A stretch of DNA of 64,000 nucleotides. Source: an uncultured Oceanospirillaceae bacterium. GTDB lineage: Bacteria > Pseudomonadota > Gammaproteobacteria > Pseudomonadales > Balneatricaceae. Positions 50,820 to 62,602 of this stretch are shown in pieces. Under the pieces are notes generated by a model, which was given only the letters and a program-made list of their open reading frames with translations, was not told where the DNA came from and did no database searches. The translations under genes were made by a program, and so were the position numbers. The stretch is taken from the NCBI GenBank assembly GCA_937136055.1, contig CAKZOD010000050.1, forward strand, positions 1 through 64,000, in the 5' to 3' direction. Within the stretch, counting starts at the first letter, position 1, and the number at the start of each line of letters is the position of its first letter.

Positions 50820-53800
50820 ATGGAAATAGGTTTGCGTGAGTGGTTAATCGTAGGGGCAATAATAGTCATTTTATTGATTGTTATTGATGGCTGGCGCCGT
50901 ATGAGAGCGCAAAGTAATTCCCTAAAAATTGATATCGATGACAAGCTAGCAGATCTTGGGGATGATAATTATAATCCCGAATTGACGTTAGGTACCGCGC
51001 GTGTTTTCAAACCGCAAGATGGGGATAGCGCTCAAGGTGTTGAGCAATCCTCGGATGCTCAACCCGCTGTTGCAACAAAACGCAGTGAACCTGAAGTTTC
51101 CTCCCAAAACATTGATTCTCAGAACAATGCACCTCAAAACCATGCTCCGCAAGGAAGTACTTCTTTAAAAGAAGTCAGCCACAAAGATCAACAGCATACA
51201 AAAGCTGAAGTAATCCAACCAGTTACTGAATCTTCACCTCAGGTAGCAGAAATTGATGACGCACTGATGGCGCCTGTAGCTAAGGCCCAGCAAACGCCAA
51301 AAGCACCATTAGTCACAGACTCAGATATAGAGCCAAACTTGAAATCCAGTTCACATGAATCTGATCTGCTTGATTCTTCTACCGCAGATGCGTTTGATGA
51401 AAATTTAGATGATGGAATGGTGTCGCACTCACGTGTGGCATCACCAAAAGCAGAGCCTGAAGTCACTCAGACAGATACTCAATCCGCTCCTATTGATGAC
51501 AACCAGGCTATCACTAATGATATCGGCTTTTCGGCATTTGATTCTGATAAACCACTTTCTAAAGAAAGCGCAGCCACAGAGCCAGAGTTTGAAGAAGCTA
51601 CAGTTGATAGTAATGTTGAAAAAACGCGAGAAACGCAGGCATCAACACCAGACGCTGATGCTTTTACAGTACCTGATATTTTAAAGAAACAGTCTGGCAA
51701 AAATGTTGAATCTGTTGCCAGTGAAATGCTTGCTGAACGCAATGAGTTTAGTGTTCCAAAAGAACCACTTTTGCATGAAGTGGTGCAAAGCGCTAGTGAT
51801 GAAAATGCAGCATCAGAGAATGCGGTCAGTGCTGAGCAAATTGTCAATGATCTTACAGCGCAACTTGATACGGATTTAAATAGCAACTTAGCTGCAGCGA
51901 CAGATAACACTAACAGTATTGTTAATAATTTATTGAATACTCGAGCGCTTTCTAAGCAAGAGCTTTCTGTTGAAACTGAAGAAGAGCCTTCGCAGCAAAA
52001 ATATAATAATGATGAAATGCCGACAGAGTCGGTGTTAAGACGTCAAGAAGCCGTTGAAGCTCAGGCTCCTTCGCGCTCACAAATTAACTTGGGACCCGAT
52101 AAATTTGAAACGTTACTGGCAGAAAGAGAAAAGGATGGGTTTCTTCCTGAGCCAGATACCGCTTTGCAAACACAAAGTGAGACGTATCCAGTAGAAGAGG
52201 AAGTCATCTCTGAACATGCGGATGTAAACCCAGTTGATGATTACAATGAGGCTGATTTTGATATTAATGAGCATCAACTAGATGACGATGATGAATCTGC
52301 TCACAATTTAATGCCAAACCCGTTTCAGCGTCAATCTAACGAATTAGATCAGGCTGCTAGCTCTGATGAAACAAATAGCACTGATGAAATAAGTAATACT
52401 GATAATCTTGACGGTCAAAGAGATGAGCAGGCAGGGCTATCTGAATCAATAGAGCAGGTTGCACAGAACTCACATGAAACATTAGACCCGCAATCTGAGA
52501 TCGAAGCACTAAAAGCACGACTTAAGGCGCTAGCACCTGATGAATTTGATGCTTTAGAAGAGGGGGCGACAGCGCCTTCTCAAGAAGAAATCAGTGAAGA
52601 TTCAGAGAGCGAAAGCAGCGTTAGCGCAAAAAAATCTGAAAATTTAGATATTATTCCTCAGCGCAGCGAAAACTTTGATCAAATCATTGCCGAGTTAGAC
52701 AAGCAAATTGAAGATCAAGCAGCAGAGAATCAATCGATAGATGACTCAGCAGTCGATCAAGCATCAGAAGTAACTACTGTTATTGATGATGATGTCAATT
52801 TAGAAGATATCGATGATAATATTTCCCACCTAAGCCAAGTCGAATCGATTGAGCAACAAAACATTGAGCCATTAGCAGATCCACTCATGGATGGCTTTAA
52901 AGATGACGGCAGTGCCAATGATTTAATGGCACAGTTCGAACATGATTTACAACTAGATCAGCAAGCGGTTTCTAATGAACTTGATCGCCCAATTTCTGAG
53001 ATACTTAGAACACAGAAAGCACAATCAGTAACGCAAGAAAGCGAACAAGCAGATGAAGTAGCAGAAGATGCTCTGTTAGCGAGCTCTCATGATAATGCGC
53101 TTTCAGAAAGTTTGTTGTTGGGCGAGAACTTTGATGATCAAGATGAAAGTGATTTTTATGAGCAGGATCTTAAACAGCATGCTCAGAATGAAATGGAAGA
53201 TGACGGCATTGATCATGCAAATGATTTAGGCTTTAGTGCATTCGAGCAGGACGTTATTGCACCTGCTTCATCTAATTCAAATGATCATGATAGCGATGAT
53301 CCTTTGATGGCTGGATTCAACGAGCCAGAAGAATATGTACAACAAGATTCTCAATTAGATGATATTGAAGATCAAAACTCTCAGAAAAGTTTATTTAATG
53401 AAGGTGAGCTAGAAGCTGTCAGTGCTGCTGCTGTTGCTCCATCTAAACCAGCTAAAAAGCCTCGTAAAGCCATCGCTAATGTTGACGATCCAAATGTTGT
53501 ATTGATCGTGACTGTTGTTGCTAAAGATCAATACCTCAATGGGGCAGCATTAAGACGTGTTGTTGAAGCATGTGGTATGGAGTTTGGCGATATGGCCGTT
53601 TTTCACCGGTTCGAAGATGGAGCTGATCAGGGAGCTGTGCAATTTAGCATGGCAAATGCGATCAACCCAGGTATCTTCGATATTGAGAATATGGACGAAA
53701 CTTCCACACCTGGCGTGTCTTTCTTTATGTCGATGGATGAGCCTCTCGATCCTAAAAATGCATTAGAGTGCATGATGGCTACCGCTGAAACGGTTGCCAC

Positions 53801-53921
53801 TCACCTCAATGGTGATTTGCTCGATGATGATCGATCAGTCTTACGTCCTCAAACCAAAGAGCATTATCGTGAACGTGTTCGTATTCACGAAATGAATAAA
53901 CTGCGCCAACGTGCTTTGTAA
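50820..53921 (+). CDS. zipA: Cell division protein ZipA, unusually long (1033 aa)
   Basis: N-terminal LREWLIVGAIIVILLIVIDGWRRMR; C-terminal FtsZ-binding domain (VVLIVTVVAKDQYLNGAALRRVVEACGMEFGDMAVFHRF); upstream of ligA. Confidence 0.93.
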   Translation: MEIGLREWLIVGAIIVILLIVIDGWRRMRAQSNSLKIDIDDKLADLGDDNYNPELTLGTARVFKPQDGDSAQGVEQSSDAQPAVATKRSEPEVSSQNIDSQNNAPQNHAPQGSTSLKEVSHKDQQHTKAEVIQPVTESSPQVAEIDDALMAPVAKAQQTPKAPLVTDSDIEPNLKSSSHESDLLDSSTADAFDENLDDGMVSHSRVASPKAEPEVTQTDTQSAPIDDNQAITNDIGFSAFDSDKPLSKESAATEPEFEEATVDSNVEKTRETQASTPDADAFTVPDILKKQSGKNVESVASEMLAERNEFSVPKEPLLHEVVQSASDENAASENAVSAEQIVNDLTAQLDTDLNSNLAAATDNTNSIVNNLLNTRALSKQELSVETEEEPSQQKYNNDEMPTESVLRRQEAVEAQAPSRSQINLGPDKFETLLAEREKDGFLPEPDTALQTQSETYPVEEEVISEHADVNPVDDYNEADFDINEHQLDDDDESAHNLMPNPFQRQSNELDQAASSDETNSTDEISNTDNLDGQRDEQAGLSESIEQVAQNSHETLDPQSEIEALKARLKALAPDEFDALEEGATAPSQEEISEDSESESSVSAKKSENLDIIPQRSENFDQIIAELDKQIEDQAAENQSIDDSAVDQASEVTTVIDDDVNLEDIDDNISHLSQVESIEQQNIEPLADPLMDGFKDDGSANDLMAQFEHDLQLDQQAVSNELDRPISEILRTQKAQSVTQESEQADEVAEDALLASSHDNALSESLLLGENFDDQDESDFYEQDLKQHAQNEMEDDGIDHANDLGFSAFEQDVIAPASSNSNDHDSDDPLMAGFNEPEEYVQQDSQLDDIEDQNSQKSLFNEGELEAVSAAAVAPSKPAKKPRKAIANVDDPNVVLIVTVVAKDQYLNGAALRRVVEACGMEFGDMAVFHRFEDGADQGAVQFSMANAINPGIFDIENMDETSTPGVSFFMSMDEPLDPKNALECMMATAETVATHLNGDLLDDDRSVLRPQTKEHYRERVRIHEMNKLRQRAL

Positions 53922-53948
53922 GCTTTAGCGAGCCGCTATTAACCTCTA

Positions 53949-53981
53949 TAGCTAATTTACTAATCCAGAGTAAATTAGCTA
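53949..53981. promoter_or_regulatory. Perfect hairpin in the zipA-ligA gap
   Basis: TAGCTAATTTACT-aatccag-AGTAAATTAGCTA; no T-tract follows. Confidence 0.7.
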
Positions 53982-54020
53982 GTCATACTGTTCAGTAAAC
54001 ATCTTAAGATGATCGGATAA

Positions 54021-56302
<2,282 letters not shown>

Positions 56303-56322
56303 TTGCTGGCAACATTTGTCGA

Positions 56323-56964
56323 TTAAGCCCAGCGCTCAATGCGCGCACCACTGATCATTAAGCGTAATAAATCTGAGCGACAAACGATGCCAAGTAATTG
56401 CTCGTTATGATCAAAGATAGGGATTGCGTTTATATCGTACTCTAGAAAACAAGCGGCTATTTGCACAACTTCAGTATGTGGGGCACCTGCAATCAGCTTT
56501 TTAGAATAATAGGGTGTTATGCTCAAAGTGGAATCTTTACCCAGCGCTAGAAGATCTTTACTTGATAAAATACCAACCGTTTTATTGCTGATATCGACAA
56601 CCATTAAATGATTGACTGATAGCTCTTGCATGCGCTCCCAAGCGGTATGTACTGTTGTACCCTCAACAATACTGTGAACAGGAGAGCTCATGATTTGTTC
56701 GGCGATAAGACCGTGCTTTTTTTGAGTAGGTGCAGCACTTGGCTTAAGTGCATCATAGGTGCCAGCGGTACTCTCTTCATGGCTACCTGAGGTGCGTTGC
56801 ATAATTTTACGAAATTCATCGTTCTTCGTTTGCAAGTCTTTGTCGTTATGAGTGCTGCTGTGTAAGCTTTCACCCGCACTTGATTGGTCGACTCCTTTTG
56901 TTGGCAACAAAGTACGCAACGGCGTTTTTACTCTACGTCCTTGATCAATAATGGCGAAAGACAT
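56323..56964 (-). CDS. CBS-domain protein
   Basis: Two CBS motifs (IMSSPVHSIVEGTTVHTAWERM; LIAGAPHTEVVQIAACFLEYDINAIPIFD). Confidence 0.85.
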   Translation of the reverse strand: MSFAIIDQGRRVKTPLRTLLPTKGVDQSSAGESLHSSTHNDKDLQTKNDEFRKIMQRTSGSHEESTAGTYDALKPSAAPTQKKHGLIAEQIMSSPVHSIVEGTTVHTAWERMQELSVNHLMVVDISNKTVGILSSKDLLALGKDSTLSITPYYSKKLIAGAPHTEVVQIAACFLEYDINAIPIFDHNEQLLGIVCRSDLLRLMISGARIERWA

Positions 56965-57157
56965 AAAAGGCCTCCGAGGTTTATTTTCCTAGTCAATTAG
57001 GATAATCAGTTAGTAATAGCTAACTGACGTGTTCTCTGCTGTTAATTTATACAGTGATTACTTCATTAGTCAATAATTTTGTAAATAAGTTTAATCATGG
57101 CTTTCTAGCAACAACCTTCGTCTGGAAAAAAGGCCATTATTATTATTCCCTTATCTA

Positions 57158-59152
57158 TTATATCGCCCGACGAATCAATTGCTTAATGACAAATCTAGCA
57201 GGGTGTATTACATTCGACAAGTTATTACTCAATGGGCTGGGTTGATTTGTCAGCATACAGGCTAGATGTTCTGCGCTTAATGGGCAAGTTATCAAACCTT
57301 TAGATCCATGCCCAATATTTAAAAATAATCCTTTGTAATTAGGTGCTTGCGTCTGTGTAAAACGCCAGTTTTTATCTTTCTTTAGCTTTTTAAAATCATT
57401 AATAAAAGCGTTGGTAATGGGGGCTGGACCCACTAGTGGTAGATAATCAGGTGTTGAGCATCGCAAGGCAACTTTTCCATCAAGCTGCTGCGAAAACTCT
57501 AACTGCGTGCTAAGTTCAGGGAGTACTTTGTTCAGGTTTTTAATGTTGGTTTGTTGATCTTGCTCTTTGAGTATAAGTTCTTGATTGTGCAAATCAAAAC
57601 TTGCACCGAAACAGTATTCATTATTTAGCGCTGGTGAAATATAGCCTGCACCACACACGACTGTATTTAATTGGGGTGACTGGCTGTCTGGTACATGAGT
57701 AACTTGCCCGCGAATTCCTTTAGATGATGTTTCACGTAGCTGTTCAAACTGTTTGGCGCTATTAGCATTAGCAACGATCACGGCATCAAATTGCTGATTA
57801 ATGGCATCTTTAGTGTTTGTCATCAACTGCCAACGATCATCTGACAGTTGCTCTATAGCGGTGATCTGAGTGTTTAGGCGCAGTGAAATTTTACTCTGGG
57901 CATCGATTAACTTTTGACAAAAAGCTTTAGGAGCAACCCAGCCAGCACGCTCGAAATATAGCCCGCTAAATTCTATTTTCGTGCCTGCTAATTGACTCGC
58001 TTGTTCCGCGCTAACAGCCCTAACTACATCACTGTGGTAATAACCTTGATCTAACAAATCTTGTTGCTGTGCTTGTTCTTTATGATTAGTCGCTATTTGT
58101 AATAAGCCACATTGATCTGCAGTTTGCTTATCGAAACATTGGTAAATGTTGAGTAAGCGCAAGCTGTACTCTAAACCTGTTAAGTGTAGATCTCCGCCAA
58201 GTGTGGGTTTTGAGGGAAGCTTAGCGTAAAGCGCTCCTTGTAAATTACCTGAGGCGTGCTGGCAAATTTCATTCTCACTATCAAATAAGGTTACTTGCAC
58301 ACCTCGCCTAGCGAGTGCTTCGGCACTAGTGCAACCTGCTAAACCGCCACCGATAATAGCGACATGTTTTACATTTTTACTTTTTGCGATATTGAACCAA
58401 GGCTTGCTGTTTTCTGTAGTGTTATTTATCTCAGTAGTATCACCTGTAAAGTTAGCGCTAATCATTTCGCGCTTTTTGCCAAAGCCTGGATGCTTAGTGA
58501 TACTAAAGCCTTGTGCTTGCAGTGCCCTTCTAACGAAGCCTGCCGAGGTAAAAGTTGATAGGTGAGTTTGTTGAGGGCTGCTTAAGCGGGCGACTTGTCG
58601 AAATAAAGGCTCTTGCCACATAGTGCTGTTTTTGGCCGGTGAAAAACCATCTAGATACCACACATGTGTTTGATGGCGACACTGTTGGTAAGCGCTAACA
58701 CTGTCATCAAACATCAAAGTTAAATAGACCTCACCAGCGTTTATTATAAGGCGATGAAAGCCTTTTATTGGCGGTGGGTATTGCGCCACTATTTGCTTGG
58801 TTAATGATTCAAATTGGGGGAAGACAGCGGCTGCTTTTTGAAAGTCTCTCACGTTTAAAGGAAACAATTCACTGGAAAAAAAGTAAACGGGTTTATCACG
58901 CTTAATTTCAGTTATGTTGGAGATTGCTTGTAAACTTGCATACATATTTAGGCCGGTTCCAAAACCAGTCTCATTGATGCAAAAATAACTTTCAGGGCAT
59001 TGCTGATAGCGTTCAGGTAAATGACTGGGGGCAATAAAAACGTGTTGGCTTTCATCTAAACCACCATCAGAATTAAAATAGTAGTCGTCAAACTGCTCGG
59101 AAATGGGAGTGTTGTCTTGCCAGCTGATCTGGCTATTTTGAATCTTTTTCAT
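57158..59152 (-). CDS. mnmC: Bifunctional tRNA modification protein MnmC
   Basis: DDYYFNSDGGLDESQHVFI N-terminus; FAD motif VAIIGGGLAGCTSAEALARRG. Confidence 0.95.
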   Translation of the reverse strand: MKKIQNSQISWQDNTPISEQFDDYYFNSDGGLDESQHVFIAPSHLPERYQQCPESYFCINETGFGTGLNMYASLQAISNITEIKRDKPVYFFSSELFPLNVRDFQKAAAVFPQFESLTKQIVAQYPPPIKGFHRLIINAGEVYLTLMFDDSVSAYQQCRHQTHVWYLDGFSPAKNSTMWQEPLFRQVARLSSPQQTHLSTFTSAGFVRRALQAQGFSITKHPGFGKKREMISANFTGDTTEINNTTENSKPWFNIAKSKNVKHVAIIGGGLAGCTSAEALARRGVQVTLFDSENEICQHASGNLQGALYAKLPSKPTLGGDLHLTGLEYSLRLLNIYQCFDKQTADQCGLLQIATNHKEQAQQQDLLDQGYYHSDVVRAVSAEQASQLAGTKIEFSGLYFERAGWVAPKAFCQKLIDAQSKISLRLNTQITAIEQLSDDRWQLMTNTKDAINQQFDAVIVANANSAKQFEQLRETSSKGIRGQVTHVPDSQSPQLNTVVCGAGYISPALNNEYCFGASFDLHNQELILKEQDQQTNIKNLNKVLPELSTQLEFSQQLDGKVALRCSTPDYLPLVGPAPITNAFINDFKKLKKDKNWRFTQTQAPNYKGLFLNIGHGSKGLITCPLSAEHLACMLTNQPSPLSNNLSNVIHPARFVIKQLIRRAI

Positions 59153-59251
59153 GACGCCATTTTAACAGGAAAATCTGGGGTTTAAGTATCACAACTGCTA
59201 AAATATGGCTAATTAACTATTAGCATCAAAAATATATATGAAGAGGTCATA

Positions 59252-60418
59252 ATGAGAATTGCAGTTGCAGGAACAGGTTACGTAGGGCTATCTAATGCCA
59301 TGCTGCTGGCTCAGTCGCACAGTGTTATTGCGGTCGATATAGACGCTGACAAAGTTGCACTATTAAATGACAAAAAATCTCCCATTGTTGATGTGCAGAT
59401 AGAAGCATTTTTAAAACGTGACGATTTAGATTTTACGGCGACTTTAGATCCACAGTTAGCTTATGAAAATGCAGATTATGTCATCATAGCGACACCGACC
59501 GATTATGATCCAACAACGAATTACTTTAATACTTCCAGTGTTGAAGCGGTTATCGATAAAGTTAGTCAGATAAATCCAGATGCCATCATGGTGATTAAAT
59601 CGACAGTACCGGTTGGCTACACAGAAAGAATAAAACAGGAAAAAAACAACGCCAATATTATGTTTTCACCTGAATTCTTACGAGAAGGGCAGGCGCTACA
59701 TGATAACCTTTATCCATCGCGTATTATTGTTGGTGAGCAAAGTGAGCGGGCAAGTGTGTTTGCTCAATTACTAGCGCAAGGTGCTTTAAAAGAGGATGTT
59801 GATACGCTATTGCTCGACTCTACAGAAGCCGAAGCCGTAAAGTTATTTTCAAATACATACCTTGCAATGCGTGTCGCATATTTCAACGAGCTGGATACCT
59901 ACTGCGAGAGCAGTAATATCAGTAGTCGCCAAGTGATCGAGGGTGTTGGTTTAGATCCAAGAATTGGTTCGCATTATAACAATCCATCATTTGGCTATGG
60001 CGGGTATTGCCTTCCAAAAGATACCAAGCAACTGCTAGCAAATTATAACAATGTACCGAATAATTTAATTGGTGCAGTTGTTAATGCAAACGTCACTCGT
60101 AAAGATTTTATTGCTGATCAGATACTTAAGCGCAAGCCAGAGGTTGTTGGGGTCTATCGTTTGGTGATGAAACATGGCTCCGATAATTTTAGAGCCTCTG
60201 CGATTCAAGGGATTATGAAGCGTATTAAAGCAAAAGGTGTTCCTGTTGTTGTATTTGAACCAAGCTGTGAAGAAGATGAGTTCTTCCATTCAAAAGTCAT
60301 CAGAGATTTAGAAGAGTTCAAAGCTTGTTCGGATGTCATTATTGCGAATCGCATCGATGACAGCATCGAAGATGTGGTGAGTAAAGTTTATACCCGTGAT
60401 TTATTTGGCCAGGATTAG
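59252..60418 (+). CDS. ugd: UDP-glucose 6-dehydrogenase-like nucleotide sugar dehydrogenase
   Basis: [48 protein letters not shown]. Confidence 0.92.
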   Translation: MRIAVAGTGYVGLSNAMLLAQSHSVIAVDIDADKVALLNDKKSPIVDVQIEAFLKRDDLDFTATLDPQLAYENADYVIIATPTDYDPTTNYFNTSSVEAVIDKVSQINPDAIMVIKSTVPVGYTERIKQEKNNANIMFSPEFLREGQALHDNLYPSRIIVGEQSERASVFAQLLAQGALKEDVDTLLLDSTEAEAVKLFSNTYLAMRVAYFNELDTYCESSNISSRQVIEGVGLDPRIGSHYNNPSFGYGGYCLPKDTKQLLANYNNVPNNLIGAVVNANVTRKDFIADQILKRKPEVVGVYRLVMKHGSDNFRASAIQGIMKRIKAKGVPVVVFEPSCEEDEFFHSKVIRDLEEFKACSDVIIANRIDDSIEDVVSKVYTRDLFGQD

Positions 60419-60485
60419 TCGACGAGATATTTGTTCGGATAAAGAAACCTAGCTGCCTGAGTGATAGCAGGCAAAGAAGACATAA

Positions 60486-61394
60486 ATGATGAACAACATT
60501 TCTTGGCGCGCTACTCGCTCATTTATTCTCGTTGCAGAGCAGGGCAGCTTTACTAAAGCTGCTGAGGTTTCTGGGTTTTCTAAAGCAAACCTTAGTCAGC
60601 AAGTGACGGAGCTTGAAGCATCTTTAAGTGTGCAATTATTGCACCGAACTACTCGTAAGTTAAGGCTTACAGAAGTGGGGGAGGGCTATTATAAACGCGC
60701 TAAACATGCCATGTTAGCCCTAGACAGTGCAGCGCAATGGGCCATGCAATCTACTCAAGAGTTGAAGGGCGTTATTCATATGAATGCGGTTGGCGGTCCT
60801 ATTGGCGAGGAGTTAATAGCGCCGATTGTGATGTCTTTTCAACGAAAATACCCTGATGTGGACGTGCATTTAGATTTTTCGAGTATCAGAGTCGATTTGA
60901 TTGATGGGCGCTATGATCTCGTTGTGCGTATGGGAGAGCTGGAAGATTCAACGCTAGTGATGCAAAAACTGGCGACAATTAAAACCAAGTATGTCGCAAG
61001 TGCAGAGTTTGTGAATAAAAACGCTGTCATACAGTCTCCTGAAGACTTAAAAACACTTCCTTTGATTTATGGCAGTGTTGCGCAGTGGACACTAGTCAAA
61101 GGCTCACAGCGCTATCCTATTCAGGCCCAGGGTATTAAAGTGACCAGTGGTAGGGTAATGCGCAAAGCTGCATTAGAAGGACTTGGCATTGCACGCCTTG
61201 CTGATGTTTATGTGCAAGCCGATATTGCCGCTGGGCGTTTAGTTGAAGTGCTACCGGATTGGTCAGAAGAAACCGCATTGTCAATGCTTTGTCCCCCTCA
61301 CCGCTTCCAGCTGCAACGAGTGAAAGTGCTCATGCAGTGCTTAAAAGCGCATTTCAACAACAGTCATCAACAGATGCTACAAACGGGACTGTAA
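60486..61394 (+). CDS. LysR-family transcriptional regulator
   Basis: SFTKAAEVSGFSKANLSQQVTELEASLSVQLLHRTTRKLRLTEVG. Confidence 0.9.
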   Translation: MMNNISWRATRSFILVAEQGSFTKAAEVSGFSKANLSQQVTELEASLSVQLLHRTTRKLRLTEVGEGYYKRAKHAMLALDSAAQWAMQSTQELKGVIHMNAVGGPIGEELIAPIVMSFQRKYPDVDVHLDFSSIRVDLIDGRYDLVVRMGELEDSTLVMQKLATIKTKYVASAEFVNKNAVIQSPEDLKTLPLIYGSVAQWTLVKGSQRYPIQAQGIKVTSGRVMRKAALEGLGIARLADVYVQADIAAGRLVEVLPDWSEETALSMLCPPHRFQLQRVKVLMQCLKAHFNNSHQQMLQTGL

Positions 61395-61423
61395 CTCCAG
61401 TCTGTTCTCCCAACTTTTCGTTT

Positions 61424-62590
61424 TTATAAACCCACTTTTTTAATTAATAGCAGTGCTGTTTGATGTTGCTGTGCAATTGCGGCAAGGGATACTGTATCTC
61501 TTTTAAAATCGGGCATATATTGCTGTAGCAAGAGAGAAGGCTCAACCTTGGGATTAATAGGGAATTCGTGATTTTGACGCGCATAAGCCTCTTGCGCTTC
61601 GTCACTACTGAGATACTCCATTAAGGCGATTGCATTATCTTTATTCGGGGCGTGTTTGGTAAGTGCCATACCGCTAATATTTATATGTGAGCCACGGTCT
61701 TGCTGATTTGGAAATACCAAGAAAACAGACTGAGCTGATTTAATCTGATCTGGCTTACGCTTATTGGTGATCATTTTGGCGAAGTAATAGGAGTTAACTA
61801 ATGCAATATCACACACTCCTTCACTGATTGCTTTAACTTGCGCTCGGTCATTTCCTTGGGGTTTGCGTGCTAAATTATTTTTCAAGCCTTGTAGCCACTG
61901 TTCGGTAGCAGCTTCCCCGCTTGCCACTATCATTGAGCTGATAAGCGATAGCATGTAGTTGTGCTTACCTGAGCGGGTGCATATTCTGCCTTTCCATTTT
62001 TTATCGACAAGCTGTTCATAATCGATAATTTCACCAGACTCTACTCGTGCTTTTGAAGCAAAGATAATTCGCGCGCGAGCGGTTAAACCAAACCATTGCT
62101 GTTGTGGATCACGATACTCTGCAGGGATGTTATTTTTCAGTAGCACACTGGATACAGGTTGGGTTAGGCCTAATTGGGCAAGCTCATAAAGTGGAGCGAT
62201 ATCAGATGTCAGAACTATATCGGCAGCAGAGAAAGTGCCTTCCAGTTTTAAACGCTGAGCAATATCTTGTTTCGCGTAAACAATATTTGTAACTATGCCT
62301 GTGCTATTAGTAAAATCATTTAAAATTTTACTGATGAGAAAAGGTTGCCTTGCAGAGTAAATATTGACTTCAGCAGAGGATACAAAGGCTGTATTGGCAA
62401 TGATTGAAGCTGTTATTGTGAGCTTAGCTGCAAAGGAGCTTGTGAGTATCCGTTTTATTCGCAAAGCTCGCTTTGCTGTAAGATAGCTTTTGCTTGAGTA
62501 ATGGCTTTTCACAATGAAGTAGCTATTTCTTTTAACAAAGTGAATAAGGTTGCAGTGATCATCAGCATCAACCCGTTTTAAGTGGCGCAT
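61424..62590 (-). CDS. Extracellular solute-binding protein (Fe3+ ABC transporter SBP-like)
   Basis: EVNIYSARQPFLISKILNDFTNSTGIVTNIVYA; SDEAQEAYARQNHEFPINP. Confidence 0.85.
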   Translation of the reverse strand: MRHLKRVDADDHCNLIHFVKRNSYFIVKSHYSSKSYLTAKRALRIKRILTSSFAAKLTITASIIANTAFVSSAEVNIYSARQPFLISKILNDFTNSTGIVTNIVYAKQDIAQRLKLEGTFSAADIVLTSDIAPLYELAQLGLTQPVSSVLLKNNIPAEYRDPQQQWFGLTARARIIFASKARVESGEIIDYEQLVDKKWKGRICTRSGKHNYMLSLISSMIVASGEAATEQWLQGLKNNLARKPQGNDRAQVKAISEGVCDIALVNSYYFAKMITNKRKPDQIKSAQSVFLVFPNQQDRGSHINISGMALTKHAPNKDNAIALMEYLSSDEAQEAYARQNHEFPINPKVEPSLLLQQYMPDFKRDTVSLAAIAQQHQTALLLIKKVGL

Positions 62591-62602
62591 TATATAACCT
62601 AT

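Noticed and set aside
51479-51910. 143-aa - strand ORF opposite zipA
   Set aside because: Antisense shadow of the biased zipA linker.
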